This document shows, in pieces, positions 44,690 through 56,629 of a stretch of 64,000 bases of DNA. This DNA is from Bombyx mori (Eukaryota > Arthropoda > Insecta > Lepidoptera > Bombycidae): assembly GCF_030269925.1 (NCBI RefSeq), contig NC_085129.1:17475501-17539500 (forward strand), given 5' to 3'. Under the pieces are notes generated by a model. It saw only the letters and a program-made list of their open reading frames with translations, ran no database searches and had not been told where the DNA came from. How positions within the stretch are numbered: the first letter of the stretch is position 1; the number at the start of each line of letters is the position of its first letter. The position numbers and the translations under genes were made by a program.

Positions 44690-46080
44690 AAGCCTCTTGT
44701 AAGAACTCAGTCATATATATAAGATACTTCAGTAAATAAATAATGTAATGTAAATGTTTATCTGTTTATGGAAGCATCACATTAATCGGACAAAGTCCTT
44801 AAGAGATTTCCAGTTTTCTTTTGTCACCGATAAAAACTAACCGAAGTTGAAATTCGTGATATTGGTATTTTACATTAGTGACGATCTTTAAGCCCAATCT
44901 TCCTATTCTATCCTATCCTTTCCTAAGTTTTCTCTTTTCATTTCAATTATGTACGGGAGGGCGCACAATATGCCGGGCTACGATTAATTTGTTTTCAGCG
45001 TCGGAAAACACAACTTGTCGTGATGTATAATAGATCACAGTGAATTTACCATTGGTATTTTGAGTTGCTGTCTTGGGTGGCAATCTATGAAATTAAAACT
45101 GGTGCATAGTGCATTGAAGAACTTAAACCTTTCGCTATGTTAATGTGCTCCATCAGAACCCTCATGAACCTCATGAGGGCTCATGAGGGGTCAGAAGGCT
45201 TTATGAACATCATATTTGTATTTTTGCAATCATCACAAATCCAAATATAGTTTGAGGTACCAATGTGTTTAGTGCGAGTTTATTAACGTTCTCGATAACG
45301 TAAAAGTTAACTCAATTTTGTATGGATTCGGAACGTTTGCCTACGTTTGCCGCTAGGGGCGCTGTTCCAATTTCATACAGATTTGAGTTAACTTTTACGA
45401 TATGTCATTAGTCACTGTATGCTTTCCTCATTTCAATCATCTTCACCATCTTACTGGTCTTCTCTGTCATTCTCTTTTCCCTTTCTTACCGCTTTCTCTC
45501 ACTCACATCTTAACTCTTCATTTCACATTTTCGCACATTCCATTCTTACCAATCCTTCATAAATGCTTGATGAAAGAAATTGCCCTTCCATAAAGATGAC
45601 TTCAATGTGGGTATGAATCCGGAGTACTTATTTGTTCTCGGGAAATAAAAGTTTATCATGAAAATACAGAAGACACTTAAATAATTACACATACATGCTT
45701 TAATGAATGCAGAAAATGTATTATATTACTTAGTATGTATTTGTGTATTAATACGTCAATGTATATTTTATTTGTTCTTTTAAGAATTTCTTGCGTGTGG
45801 TTTTCATTTGAATTATTTAAAAACACATTATTTTATATGTTACGTCTCAATATGATTCATAAAATGTTGAGTTTTTTCATTTGTACATCTTGTTTTTGTA
45901 TTCAATATAGCATGATTCATTTGCTAAATAAATATTGTCGTAAGTACGTGAGGTTTTTATGTAAAATATGTACTAATAACAATACTACTATACAGTTTAT
46001 TTCCATTGCTAGTGTCATGGGCAGTCTAGTTTCAAAAGTGCGATATTAACTTACAATACAGTTCAGACTTGACTATCAGG
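44690..46080. other. Intergenic, one hairpin only
   Basis: Holds the 101-bp hairpin at 45299. A frame at 45735-46049 is Phe/Cys/Ile-rich by AT composition and is not convincing. Confidence 0.5.
45299..45399. repeat. Short hairpin element
   Basis: The 17-bp exact inverted repeat CGTAAAAGTTAACTCAA lies at 45299-45315 and, inverted, at 45383-45399. Imperfect pairing continues inward (TTTGTATGGATT / ATTTCATACAGAT). It is probably a small MITE. Confidence 0.7.
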
Positions 46081-46083
46081 TAT

Positions 46084-46170
46084 CAATAGAGGCATTTCCG
46101 ATTATGATATCTAGAAACCCCAGTAACCATTTAACGCCATATGAGTCATGAGCTTGTTCTGATATGTATG
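46084..46170 (+). repeat. Bm1-type SINE relic
   Basis: Only the tail is traceable (CCCAGTAACCATTTAACGCC). Confidence 0.5.
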
Positions 46171-46320
46171 AAAAAAAATTGAGCCCATTGATTTAAGGGT
46201 TTTTTTATCAGCTCATCTAAGCTAAGGAATGTCTGTAGAAGATAATCAGTTGATTAAAACAAAGAAATAATTTATAGTAATGAATAGCTCCTTATTATAA
46301 CTTGCTTCTTAAAATGTATA

Positions 46321-46988
46321 AAGTCAAACCTGGGTAAGTGAGAACTGGATAAGTGAGAAAACTCTATAAGTGAGAGTAATAGCCAGGCATTTTAAGCTCC
46401 CAAAACCTCTATTAGCGAGAAACAGAAACCTTTGTAAGAGAGAGAGTCGTTTTTCCCTCATGGACCTCCGTAAGTGAGACTGCTAATTATCTATACCTCT
46501 ATAAGCGACAGTCGAGCTTTATTTATTTATATTATTTAGGAGGAACAAATGACAAAACAAATTACAAATTTAACATCTGCTATTTTATGACTCATTCTTA
46601 ACTTTCGTGGAACTTCCTACCATTGTTTTTGTATTGTTTTCTCGTCAATATTGAAACTATTCTATTTAATGGAACTAAATAACGTTATTATTTTATCGCA
46701 TTCTTTTCGAATGGACACGTGTGCTTGTGTACCGTCCTGTTTGTCGGACTTACTCAGTTTATCGTTAATCAATTGCGAAGGAAAGTTCTGTTCTGCAACA
46801 TGTCAAAACGGAAAATTAAAGTACTGTCATTAAGTGATAAACTTAAAATAGTGAATGCGTTTGAATCCGGAAAATCGCGCAATGTAATTCAGAGGGTGCA
46901 TTAGCGAGAAACTCGGGTTAGTGAGAAACCTCTATAAGCGAGAATGAGATTGTGCTCCCTTGAACTCTCGCTTATCCAGGTTTGACTG
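46321..46988 (+). mobile_element. pogo/Tigger-like non-autonomous element, copy 2
   Basis: The same element in the opposite orientation, 668 bp, between TA dinucleotides. The left TIR has lost its first base identity (AAGTC). The helix-turn-helix remnant lies at 46800-46904 and ends at the same point as copy 1, just before the 3' subterminal repeats. Confidence 0.85.
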
Positions 46989-46989
46989 T

Positions 46990-47865
46990 ATATATAATAT
47001 ATTTTTTATTTTTATTGTACCTTAACCTTTAGAATACAAATTACGAAACATATAAATTTATTACATTCTATTATGTAATATTTGACTTCGTTCTAACTAA
47101 TAATATGTTTGTCCCTATCTTTAATTTTCATATTTATCATTTTTATTAAAACACGAAAATTCTTTCATTATGTATTTTCATCGAACTTCGCGAGTCGTAA
47201 TTATAATTAAAATTAATTTTACTGTTTAATCTTGAGTTTTTTATTGACATTAAAGATTGTAGACTAATTTGTAAAGTATTGAAACATCGGAAATAATTTT
47301 ATCAAAGTAAAAAATGCAAGCATAACTGTTAAAATTCGTTTTTATTATATTATTCTATATAAAAATAAATTTCAGTATTCAAAATGTACCATTAAATGAT
47401 GTACCTCTTACGTATGGTCTACTTTCACTTAAAAAATAAAAAAATTGCAAAGGTCTGTACTTAAAAGCTCGAGTGGAAACTTTTTAGAAAGCATTTCATG
47501 TCCATCTAACAGCTGAAAATTAAAAGTTTGACCTTCCTCTTAATTAAAATAAAGCACTTACCGTTTATACTTCACATGCAGATATAATCAGTACTATTCG
47601 AATTCAACAAACACTGATTTAAATAAGTAGCACCATAATATAAAATTAATTTGTTTGTTTAGCTTTGTCGCCTCGTCGTGGCGTATAGCGCTTTCCGAGA
47701 ATTTTCAAATCTGCCACTGTCAGCAGAATGCAGAATTACATTCAATTCAGCAATCAATCCAGTCATGCAATTTGACCATAGATAATACACTGAACTCAAC
47801 ATAGACTACTAAGAGATAGAAATTATTCAGTTGTTACATAGATTATCGTTACGCGTTTACCGAAA
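46990..47865. other. Intergenic AT-rich stretch
   Basis: No feature seen. Confidence 0.5.
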
Positions 47866-47869
47866 GCTG

Positions 47870-47960
47870 ATATTTTTGAAATTATACTTCTTTAGGCGCG
47901 TTATGAAAAATTGATGAGAGTGAAATTTTACGATGCGCGCGCACCGTGACACAAAATTAA
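47870..47960 (+). repeat. Dispersed repeat, second copy
   Basis: The counterpart of 24765-24840. It continues GCGCGCGCACCGTGACACAA, which the first copy lacks. Confidence 0.4.
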
Positions 47961-48088
47961 CAGAAATGAAGCTGCCCACTAAATCGCTCATTACAATACG
48001 ACCGACGCCATAAATTCGTTGCAAATACTACATCAAGCTGCTATTCATGAAATGAAACCCATAACGCGACACCCGTTAGAATATTTTA

Positions 48089-48525
48089 TTTATTTATTCT
48101 TAGATGTGTGGACGAGCTTGCAACCCACCTGTCGTTAAGTGGTTACCGGGGCCCATAGAAATATACAACGTAAATGCTCCACCCACCTTGAAATATGAGT
48201 TCCAAGGTCTCAAGTATAGTTACTGCCCCACCCTTCAAACCGAAACGAATTACTGCTTCACGGCAGAAATAAGCAGGGTGGTGGTGGTACCTACCCGTGC
48301 GGACTCACAAGAGGTCCTACCACCAGAAATTAACAAATTATAATTTTGCGGGTTTAATTTTTATTACACGATGTTGTTCCTTCACCGTGGAAGTCAATTG
48401 TGAGCATTTGTTGAGTACGTACATACATTAGAAAAATTGGTACCCGCCTGCGGGATTCGAACACCGTTGCATCGCTCAACACGAACGCACCGGACGTCTT
48501 ATCCTTTAGGCCACGATGACTTCAA
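48089..48525 (-). repeat. Bm1-type SINE, full length
   Basis: The tRNA-like head at 48440-48525 (TTATCCTTTAGGCCACGA) is intact, apart from small changes. One short deletion occurs near 48225. Confidence 0.9.
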
Positions 48526-48529
48526 TATG

Positions 48530-50460
48530 AAAAAGTTATATTGTTTTTCTACACTAAGACGTCAACAGTGCCAGGTTACAGCCGCAGAGTTTTGTTCGGT
48601 ATGCAACACGGTCATTAATAAAACACGAAACAATTTCAATAAAATATATTTATTCCTACACATTCATTAAACATTCCAATCATGCATTCACATACCGACT
48701 CTAAACTATTGTATTGGTATTAAAAATTCTTATTAAAGCACAAATTTCTTTATCGTACATTTGATTAACAAACAATATATTATTATTAATTTTTAAAATA
48801 TTTCACCAATTGCATACGTTAACATGTACTTATGGGTAGAATAAAAATGTCATTATATTTAAATATAGGCCGTATAATAATCGTATTCAAAAACATCACC
48901 ACACAAGGCCAGTTTCTAACAAAAAAATGTTCGTTCGAAAATTGACGCAGAGCTTTTTGGAGGGAACACGATCGGCGAATTAATGTCAAATCAATTGCAT
49001 TAAAAAAAAAAGTTATAACGGTGGTCTATTTCCTGTGAAAGTGAACTTGTGTGAGAAAATAAATTCACTGAATTCTTAAAAAAAACCGCTTTGGTATAAG
49101 TAAATTTCCGACATTTTGTTGCGAAATCATTCCATCTATCCGGTTTTCGTTTAATATTATTATCCCAATTGATTTTTGTTCAGATAACCTCTTCAGGGGT
49201 GGTGAAATTATCGCATATAATCCATTTCTCATAGAGACAAAATACTAACAAAATAGTAACACTGTTTGAAACATAGCAACCCTATTTTCGTCATCGCAGC
49301 GGAAGCGGGAGGGGACAAAATGATGAGCAGCAACGCAAAAATATGTACACAATCGTTCTCGGTCCCTTAAAACTGTACGAACATTCAATTAATAAACCAG
49401 TTGTAAACACAGTCCACTTTTAATCTGATAAGCCTTGCATCCAACATCTCACCGCATTAATACCAACAAACACAAAAAAGAACAACTTATAAAACATACA
49501 TATTAATATCACTAATTATTATTTATAAAATTACTAGCATCATTAATATTTCATCATTGGGCATGATTTCTAAAAACATTTCAATTTTAATTTTATTTTA
49601 CATGGATGACCGACTCCAGTGCATCTGGCTAAGCAGTCTCCGGAGCCCATGGACACAGCTATCCTGGCAAGCGCCCTTCCACAAGAGATCGAAGTTCCAT
49701 AACGGCTGCTCTATCCTTCGAACACACGATCGGCTCACATCCGATATAGGTGGAATAGTACCCACGCATGCGGGGTAGCCATACACAATACCACCACTAA
49801 GCTATGTAGTTACATTTACGCGATATCAAATAGCGTATAGTGTGTAACGTACCCAAATTATAGAATTAAAATTTAATATAGTAACAACGGCGTTTTAATC
49901 ACACAAGGGGTTTATCAAACGGTATTTGCTGAATAAAACACGCCATTTTCTTTTTTTTTTTTGGAAACTAATATTGTTAAAAGCAATCAATAAAATCTAA
50001 TGCGTTGTTTTATGACACCCGTGTGACGTAATTATGTGAATATTTCATGTATTTCTCTTTGTTTACTACATATGACGTCACACACGTAACATGTGACAAT
50101 TTAGAAATACAAAAAATTTGCTTGATTCAAATACATAACGATTGGTCGGTCTGATGCTGGTGTGCACGTCACTCCGCAGGTGCCGGCGGAAGACCAACGC
50201 TGCAGTATCGATTGAGTTGATCTGTTAGGCATTGCTGAGCCGGTAACCGTCCACAAGCCTCGTAATTTTTTTGTTTTTGTACCTAATTTATGATTGGAAC
50301 AATTGTTTATTATTATTATTATTATTAAACGTCAATTTAAATTTGCACAGCAATTTCAAACGGTTTAAGTGACGCAATCATTGTTATCAACAAAATTGTT
50401 TTAGTGATGTCACTCATAGGAGCATCTCTGTACTGATGTGTTATCAACAGGAAAGCCTAA
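48530..50460. other. 3' flank of the CKAP2-like gene
   Basis: Contains the Bm1 relic at 49604 and an ATT trinucleotide run near 50310. No gene seen. Confidence 0.5.
49604..49800 (-). repeat. Bm1-type SINE relic
   Basis: An old copy. GCCCATGGACACAGCTATCC and ATAACGGCTGCTCTATCC keep the order of the body. Confidence 0.55.
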
Positions 50461-50618
50461 TAAATTTATTGAAACTAGTTTCCATGGTACGCTTTACATT
50501 GCCGCCTTGATATGGAACTCCGAAAATTTCACTCGCATCGGCATGTTAACGATGCTGTCCTATTATTCAATATCAATCGTTGAGGATGAATGGGCCACAT
50601 TAAAATCCTTTAATTTTC

Positions 50619-50772
50619 TTAGGGCGTTTGACATATGGTAGGGTTCGGTACGAACGCGTGGCCCGGCGCCAGAGTCCGCACGCTGCTGCACTCAGCCAAG
50701 GGGGTCCGGATGCTGAGACGCCCGCTGCGGCGGACCGGCGTCACCGTGTACTTGGGGCCCTCGGACCTGCGC
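50619..50772 (-). CDS. CKAP2-like gene exon 5 (terminal)
   Basis: 154 bases from acceptor GCTCACAG to a TAA at 50621-50619. It encodes YTVTPVRRSGRLSIRTPL and GHAFVPNPTICQTP at the C-terminus. Vertebrate relatives have a TPVRRS-RL motif and a final FV--PN segment in the same place. It is more GC-rich than its surroundings. A possible minus-strand AATAAA lies at 50470-50465. Confidence 0.84.
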
Positions 50773-53700
50773 CTGTGAGCATATGGGAAAAACAGTTATT
50801 CTTCACAAACAGTTATTAATCACCATTACGCTGATGGGATGTTGCAAGCTATAACTATTTTTTTATGATTGAAGTATTACTGGTTGCCCGGAAGCCTTTC
50901 CAGTTTCACCACGACAGGTGGGCGAAGGCTCAGCCAGGAGGGGTTGGATTTGCTAACAACTGCCCGAGCGCCTCCAAAAGAGACCTAACAACTCAAGAGC
51001 AGCTGCTTCGCGAATGAATCTAAATACTACCGGATCGGAATCGCGACCCGCTGAGAAGATCCGGCGAGAAACTCAGCGGGCTGATGCATGAGTTAGTTTG
51101 CACGTCCAGTTCTACGAGTACGGTTATCGAGAATCGTTATGATGGTAGAAGTGATTATGAGGCAGAGGAAGGTAAATTATAACTCCTGCGATTGACCATT
51201 GCATAGATTAGCGAGTCGACATGGTCCGCTATATTGGCGTGAAGAACGGATATAATGAATTAGCATTATTACATTTCTTTTACCGAATTAATAAATATTT
51301 TACAAAAAGAAAAATATATTGTATAAATTAATAAGTTAAAAAAAACGTTTTAATAGCAAACCTAACTATCTTGATCCGGATATTAGACGACATTATTGAT
51401 GCGTAGGCAAATTATAAATGGCAAATTTTGAGATAGGTAGCACTTGCTAGTGTAAGTAGCTAGAATAGCTACTATTGATTGGGTAGGGAAAAAAGAAGAT
51501 AAAACTATGTTGAAAGATTTCTTAAGTAGACACAGATCATACAAATACAAGTTTTTTTTATTGCCTTTGTAAATAGAGCATACAGCCCACCTGAAGGTAA
51601 GTGTTTACCGTCGCTCATGGACATCGGCAATGGCAGGCGCAGAGACAAGTCGCTCACTACCGTTAAGCTGTGTTAATTGAAGCGCGTTTTTGGTTTGCTG
51701 CTTTAGCTTATAGATACAAAGCATTTATTTTCAATACAAAAATGCATATTCAAAAGGTTACTTTATGAAATCGAAGGCAGCTTTAGGTTATTTACTAACT
51801 CTATACCAATGAGAACTATGGAAAAACTCTTTATAGTGAAGAAATACAATGCGATAACTGACTACCGTTCAAACTAGAATGTACGATGGCTGAGCAGCAT
51901 GACCAAATCTCGATATAACGATATAATTGTACCTACCCGCACTGGTTCGCGATGCAAGCATCACTAATCGCTATATACAGTATGACAAACATATTCTACT
52001 TACAATTTAGCTTGTTGAACAGCGAAACGTATGATCGTACTTTTGAAGACGTTTTTGACGTCTACCATTTTGGGATCGATGCAGCGCCGCTTACCGCTGT
52101 TCGGGCTGATCTTCAGCTGCATGAACTTGTCCAGTAACTGGTCGAGATTCGCTTCGACGACTGAATGCTGAAAATGATATCGATATATATATTATAGGTT
52201 ATATAGACATTGCGATCTCGTGTATCGAGGTGAGGAGGCTGCTGTGACAAGCAAGTGTAACTCTCAGAAAATGTCATTGACCGACTCGGTAGTGTAGTAG
52301 TTAGAGGGCCTGGCTGTTGCGCCGAGGGTCGTGGGTTCAATTATAATATCGTTTAAAGTTTGTTTGCCACCAAGCCAAAATCCAACAAGCCAAATTTTTT
52401 TTTTTTTTTAAATTACCTCAGTTCCCTTAGCGATAGCCTCCTCCCAACACTGTACGGAAGCCGGCAAATCTCCTCGTCTCTCTTCTAGAGCAGCCCTGCA
52501 CTCCCAGTAAGCAGCCGTGTTGGACGCGTCAGGGAATCTCTCCCTTATAGCTCGGAGCCAACGAGCACTTTGCTCCCAATCGAAGCCCTGAATTTATTAT
52601 AATTTGTAATTTAACTATTTTACTAGTTCTATAAAGTATGTTGTGAAGTTGCATGGGTTGGAGGTATGGACTCATGTGAGCTCACACAGGTAGGTAGCAC
52701 ATTGAAGCAGTTATTGTAGTATAAGACTCAAGACTTTTAATTTATTTTTCAAGGTGGGTGGTAGCATTTATATTGTTGATTTGAGCTCCGGCAACTACCT
52801 AACACAAGGCCAGCCGTGAGCTCGTCCAGCCATGTAAGCAGTAAAGCAATGTATCAAAATCCTTTTACCAATGCTATATAATGATTCATGTCAGTTTTAT
52901 CCTGCAAATTTATTACTTTGTAAATTTCAATGAAGTTACATGTTAATCTACATCCTAATATTACGGCTAGGACGGCAGTAACAGCTGTTTTTATAGTACG
53001 ATTGATACTTGGATACTATCTCGTAGGTAACCACTTGTAGTGTCTATGGGTCATCAAGGTTCACCAGCAGATATGTGGATGAAAAGAACAAGATAATATT
53101 TTGTTACCTCTTTCAGTAAATCAGTAAGGTCATTCAAGGCTCCCAGTAATATTTCATCAATTTTAAAAACGTCTGTCGATGTCAACGTACTGTCAGCACT
53201 CTCATTGAAGTCAACGCTTTCACTGACGCAGCTAGCTCGCCGCCAATTCACTGTATCTTTGACGTGTTTGTTATTCTCATTCATGTTTTCGACATACGAA
53301 TCGTCATCGCTGTCAGAATTCAGAGCAATATTCTCTTTATTTTCCTCTTCATAGTTAAATTGTGGTAATTCTTCAAAGGCTAAAGGTACAATGTCTTTGT
53401 TCGATAAATGATTGATCCCAAAACATTGCAAATGATGGTAAGTGTCTAATGATTTGCCACGTTTTTGTAACCAAGATTTTAATCTTGCTTGTAGTTCTTC
53501 CGGGCGTGGCGTATTGAAATTCTGAGGTATCGGAGTCATGAATTTAACCTTCTTCCTTTCACTCTTAATAGCTGATATAACTTTGTCAGCGTTTACTGTT
53601 TCATCTTCGTTAATGTGTTTTAAATGCACATTATTTAACTTATCACCAATTGAAGCCCACTTATGAATGCAATTGCCAATTTCATTTTTGCTTATTCTCT

Positions 53701-55526
53701 TGAAGTGTACAGCAGATATAGAGCGGCGAACTGGTGGCTTGGTCTTGACGGCAGCATGAGATTTTTCAAGCAGCAACCCTGAGCTTTTAATGACCTTTTT
53801 CAAATAATTTGGATCAGTTTTTAGTTTGTTGATGTCATTATCATGGTTTGCAATCACTTTGGGTTTGTATAGCCTATCGAAGACAGATTCCCGGGTATTT
53901 GTATCTGACATCTTTGGTATCATTGTCTTCCTAGTTGCTGTCATAGTTGGTTTCGGGTTACTAAGTTTTGGTGCTGCCAAACTTTTTCTTGTATGTTTTA
54001 CCTCAATTTTTGGAGCATTCAGTTTTTTCTCATCCTTTGTTACTTGATGACAAGCTAGTTTTGATGTACCCATCATTGGTATCTTGCTCCCAGTTCTGTT
54101 ATTTGATACATCTGGTTTCTTAAAGTTTTTCTCAATTTTTGTTTCAATTTTAGGATCATTAGCAATGTTTGATTTACCATTATCATCTTTTTTAGGCATC
54201 AAAGATTTTCTAGCTTCTGGGGCTGTGAGAGGCCTTTTTGTAATTACTCCATTAACATGAAAATTGTTTTTATAGTTACTATTGACATTATTTTTGGTTA
54301 TATTTGATCCAGTTTCATTTTTGATCGACTTACCGGCCACACTACCATTTGACACAGAGTTCTTGGGTTGGGTGTCATTTTTGTTATATTTCTTGAGGTT
54401 TAATTCCCGTAACTAGAAAAGTAAATAAAAATTGTATAATTTAAATATATTGAAAAGGTCAGGTCAGGACATTTGTTTGACTGCTGCACCAGTCAAGTTC
54501 CAAGCTGCCAAGTTCAGTTCCTGTCGAGTGTTTTGCTTAACACTAGAGAGTACTATCATGATGCAATAATGTGGGCATGAAACAATTATTCATTTAAATA
54601 TATAAAATTCTTTATTACTAAATTTAGACAATATGTTGTGGATTAATTTGGGGAAGTGCTCATAATGATTTTTTTATATTAAAAAAATATGATAGTGGCA
54701 TTATTATTATAATTTCTTATCTATTGGGGTATGTATATATTAAAATGTAGATTTTAGTGTCAAATTTATTTCTGGTATCTTATAGGCTATTTATACTGGA
54801 CTATATTTAGTCATACATCAAGATTTAGCTTCATTTTATGTACCACGATATTTATTTAATTATTTGTATGCGTTTTTAAATGTAGTTTTAAAAATTTCAT
54901 AACCATCAATGGCACTAAGTCTACCAGCTGACTATTTCTATGTAGATATATTTAGTTAGATTGATAGACTAAGGATAGGGCAGCACGTTTCAAGGTGGCA
55001 TTAACATTGTTGAGGTCTATGAGCTCTAGTTACCACTTAGCACCAGGCAGGTCATGAGCCCTCTGATGGTTGGGTATTTAAGGACTAAAAACAAAAAAAG
55101 GTACTTTTTATTTTTACCTACTACTTTATTTTCTATTATAGTTGTTGGTTGTGAGAAATGATTTTCTGAGGCAAGCATTACTGTGTCGTAACCATTCATA
55201 ATCAGGAGTCATCAAACTGAGCCCCTTTCTGGACAAGGCCAGAAGGAATCGTGTGAGTCTATCCGATATAATGTACACTTGTATTTCTGTGTTTTTATAA
55301 ATTAGCAATTCCTTGTTGAATTTTTGTATTCTATTTAATTTGAATAATATTGTAATTGGGTTATATTAATGTTTTTGTTATTAGCTTCATGGAGCTTGCG
55401 TGTATCTTAATTAATTTTGTTTATCTAATACAGAATATTGTGAAGCTTTACCTTTTCGATTCGCGCCTTTTCCCTAGCGATGCGTTCTTCTCGGAGCTTA
55501 TTCAACCGATCAGTTACAGATTCCAT
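50619..55526 (-). CDS. CKAP2-like mitotic spindle protein gene (5 exons, complete)
   Basis: Five exons (55526-55452, 54412-53108, 52587-52417, 52167-52004, 50772-50619) join in phase to 622 codons plus TAA. Human CKAP2 has a similar length. The N-terminus is a short basic helix. A long Lys/Asn/Ser-rich disordered part follows. From residue 326 comes a conserved module starting RPEELQARLKSWLQKRGKS, with a KEN box at 384-386 (EENKENIAL). The C-terminal part contains AYWECRAALEERRGD with AVQ/AIAKGTE-type helices, then TPVRRSGRL and GHAFVPNP, all recognisable features of the CKAP2 C-terminal domain. In vertebrates CKAP2 proteins nucleate and stabilise spindle microtubules and are destroyed through APC/C. 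That role is inferred here. Gene 5' and 3' flanks hold no other coding region. Confidence 0.8.
50858..51125 (+). repeat. Q-type dispersed repeat, longest copy
   Basis: A family I name Q here. It runs TTATGATTGAAGTATTACTG, GCTAACAACTGCCCGAGCGC, CTACCGGATCGGAATCGCGA, GAGAAACTCAGCGGGCTGAT. Over ten copies of varying length occur on both strands. Probably the 3' part of a LINE, but no coding part is visible. Confidence 0.65.
51552..51667 (-). repeat. LINE 3' tail (family of 58322)
   Basis: In the CKAP2-like gene intron 4, from TTATTGCCTTTGTAAATAGA to CAAGTCGCTCACTACCG. Confidence 0.74.
52004..52167 (-). CDS. CKAP2-like gene exon 4
   Basis: 164 bases, phase 0 to phase 2, acceptor CATTTTCAG and donor GTAAGT. 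It reads HSVVEANLDQLLDKFMQLKI and, later, VDVKNVFKSTIIRFAVQQAK, the K-VF-S-I-KF pattern of the family. Confidence 0.84.
52275..52345 (+). repeat. tRNA-derived SINE head, second family
   Basis: GACTCGGTAGTGTAGTAGTT and GAGGGTCGTGGGTTCAATT only. It lies in the CKAP2-like gene intron between exons 3 and 4. Confidence 0.65.
52417..52587 (-). CDS. CKAP2-like gene exon 3
   Basis: 57 codons, phase 0 on both sides, acceptor AAATTCAG and donor GTAATT. It reads ARWLRAIRERFPDASNTAAY then WECRAALEERRGD and CWEEAIAKGTE. The helix-pair pattern resembles the core of the CKAP2 C-terminal domain. Confidence 0.85.
52660..52850 (+). repeat. Bm1-type SINE, diverged
   Basis: In an intron of the CKAP2-like gene, with the tail CAGCCGTGAGCTCGTCCAGC. 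Confidence 0.7.
53108..54412 (-). CDS. CKAP2-like gene exon 2
   Basis: The large 435-codon exon, from acceptor TTTTCTAG to donor GTAACA. It encodes the low-complexity basic region and, near its end, the conserved R-K-WL-KRGKS helix, the KEN box and several Ser-rich acidic stretches (SDSDDDS). Confidence 0.88.
54985..55065 (+). repeat. Bm1-type SINE relic
   Basis: A tail fragment (TTCAAGGTGGCATTAACATT) in the first intron of the CKAP2-like gene. Confidence 0.55.
55452..55526 (-). CDS. CKAP2-like gene exon 1
   Basis: The ATG is at 55526 and there are exactly 25 codons before the donor GTAAAG. The peptide is a charged helix (MESVTDRLNKLREERIAREK). It starts the only open frame that joins exon 2 in phase. 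Confidence 0.78.
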
Positions 55527-55529
55527 TTT

Positions 55530-56625
55530 TAAAACAACAATTCACAGTTAGTGCCTTTTTTAACAATATCTTATGTATGTACCTATAAATATTGAAATAA
55601 GCCGAGAGAAACACGTCGTTTAATTAATCTGGATCAATCACGAAAACGGTTGAACAACCGCTTATTTCAAAACAAGAAAACAAACGTCGATTCAAATATT
55701 TGAAAGAGGAAACACGTCAAACGTCACTGTGGGTTTTTCCATAGACTATAAAACTCAATAGACAATATTAGGTAGAGGCTACCATATAGTAACTATTTAG
55801 TAGCTAGGCGGTTTGCAGTTCCAACAATTGGTTGAAGAAAGAGATAGTTTCCCGATGAAAATTTCCAGATTACAATTGCTATTTTTATTGCTGAAGATTA
55901 TAAATTAACTGTATTGTAGTTCCTGTGTAATAATTGTAAAACCCTTTAAATAGAATGTCTTAATACGGGCATATGTACCTACAATATAGTATATTTGTTT
56001 TAGAAGTAGTTATAGTAACAACATTATCATTGTATTGTTGATATTTATGTATTTGTATGTGTATTCTTTCTTCAATCGATAAGTATAATGCGATTAATTT
56101 CTTTCCTGCTCCGTGGATCCGTCAAGACATGTTTTGGGCGACGGCGCGGCAGCTTTTCGGTGAGTCGGATCGGTAATTAGGGACGGTAAGGATGATAAGG
56201 GTTATCGTGTCGCGCCGCTTTGTCGAAGTAGCATGTAAGCTCACATGGGTCACCGTTTTGACTATATTTGTCATAAAATGGTATTTGTTCAAATTTTGGG
56301 GTACGACATTTGGTATACAAATACCTAGGTACTATTGAGACTTCGATTTCACGTCTCAAAGTGGGTTCACGTTACGACATTCACCTTACGAGGCATCCAG
56401 TGAATATCTAGGAACTCACTCCACTATCCATTTAACAATCAGGTTATTGGCAAGATCGATTAACCAGCTAGGATAAAAAAAGAAAAAAAAGAGAAATAAT
56501 GAAAAAATACGTGTGGCACTCAGAGACTGCCGCGGTAAAGCTATTGCATAGCATTTTTTATGAACTTATGCAATTTTAATTAGACAATAATAATTTAATA
56601 TTATAACAATAATAAATTAAGACTA
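55530..56625. other. 5' flank of the CKAP2-like gene
   Basis: The promoter is expected here. AACCGCTTATTTCAAAACAA-type AT-rich sequence. No other coding region. Confidence 0.45.
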
Positions 56626-56629
56626 CGTT

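Noticed and set aside
45735..46049. A 104-codon Phe/Ile/Cys-rich frame that looks membrane-like
   Set aside because: Its composition follows from AT-rich DNA. No splice, start context or family signal.
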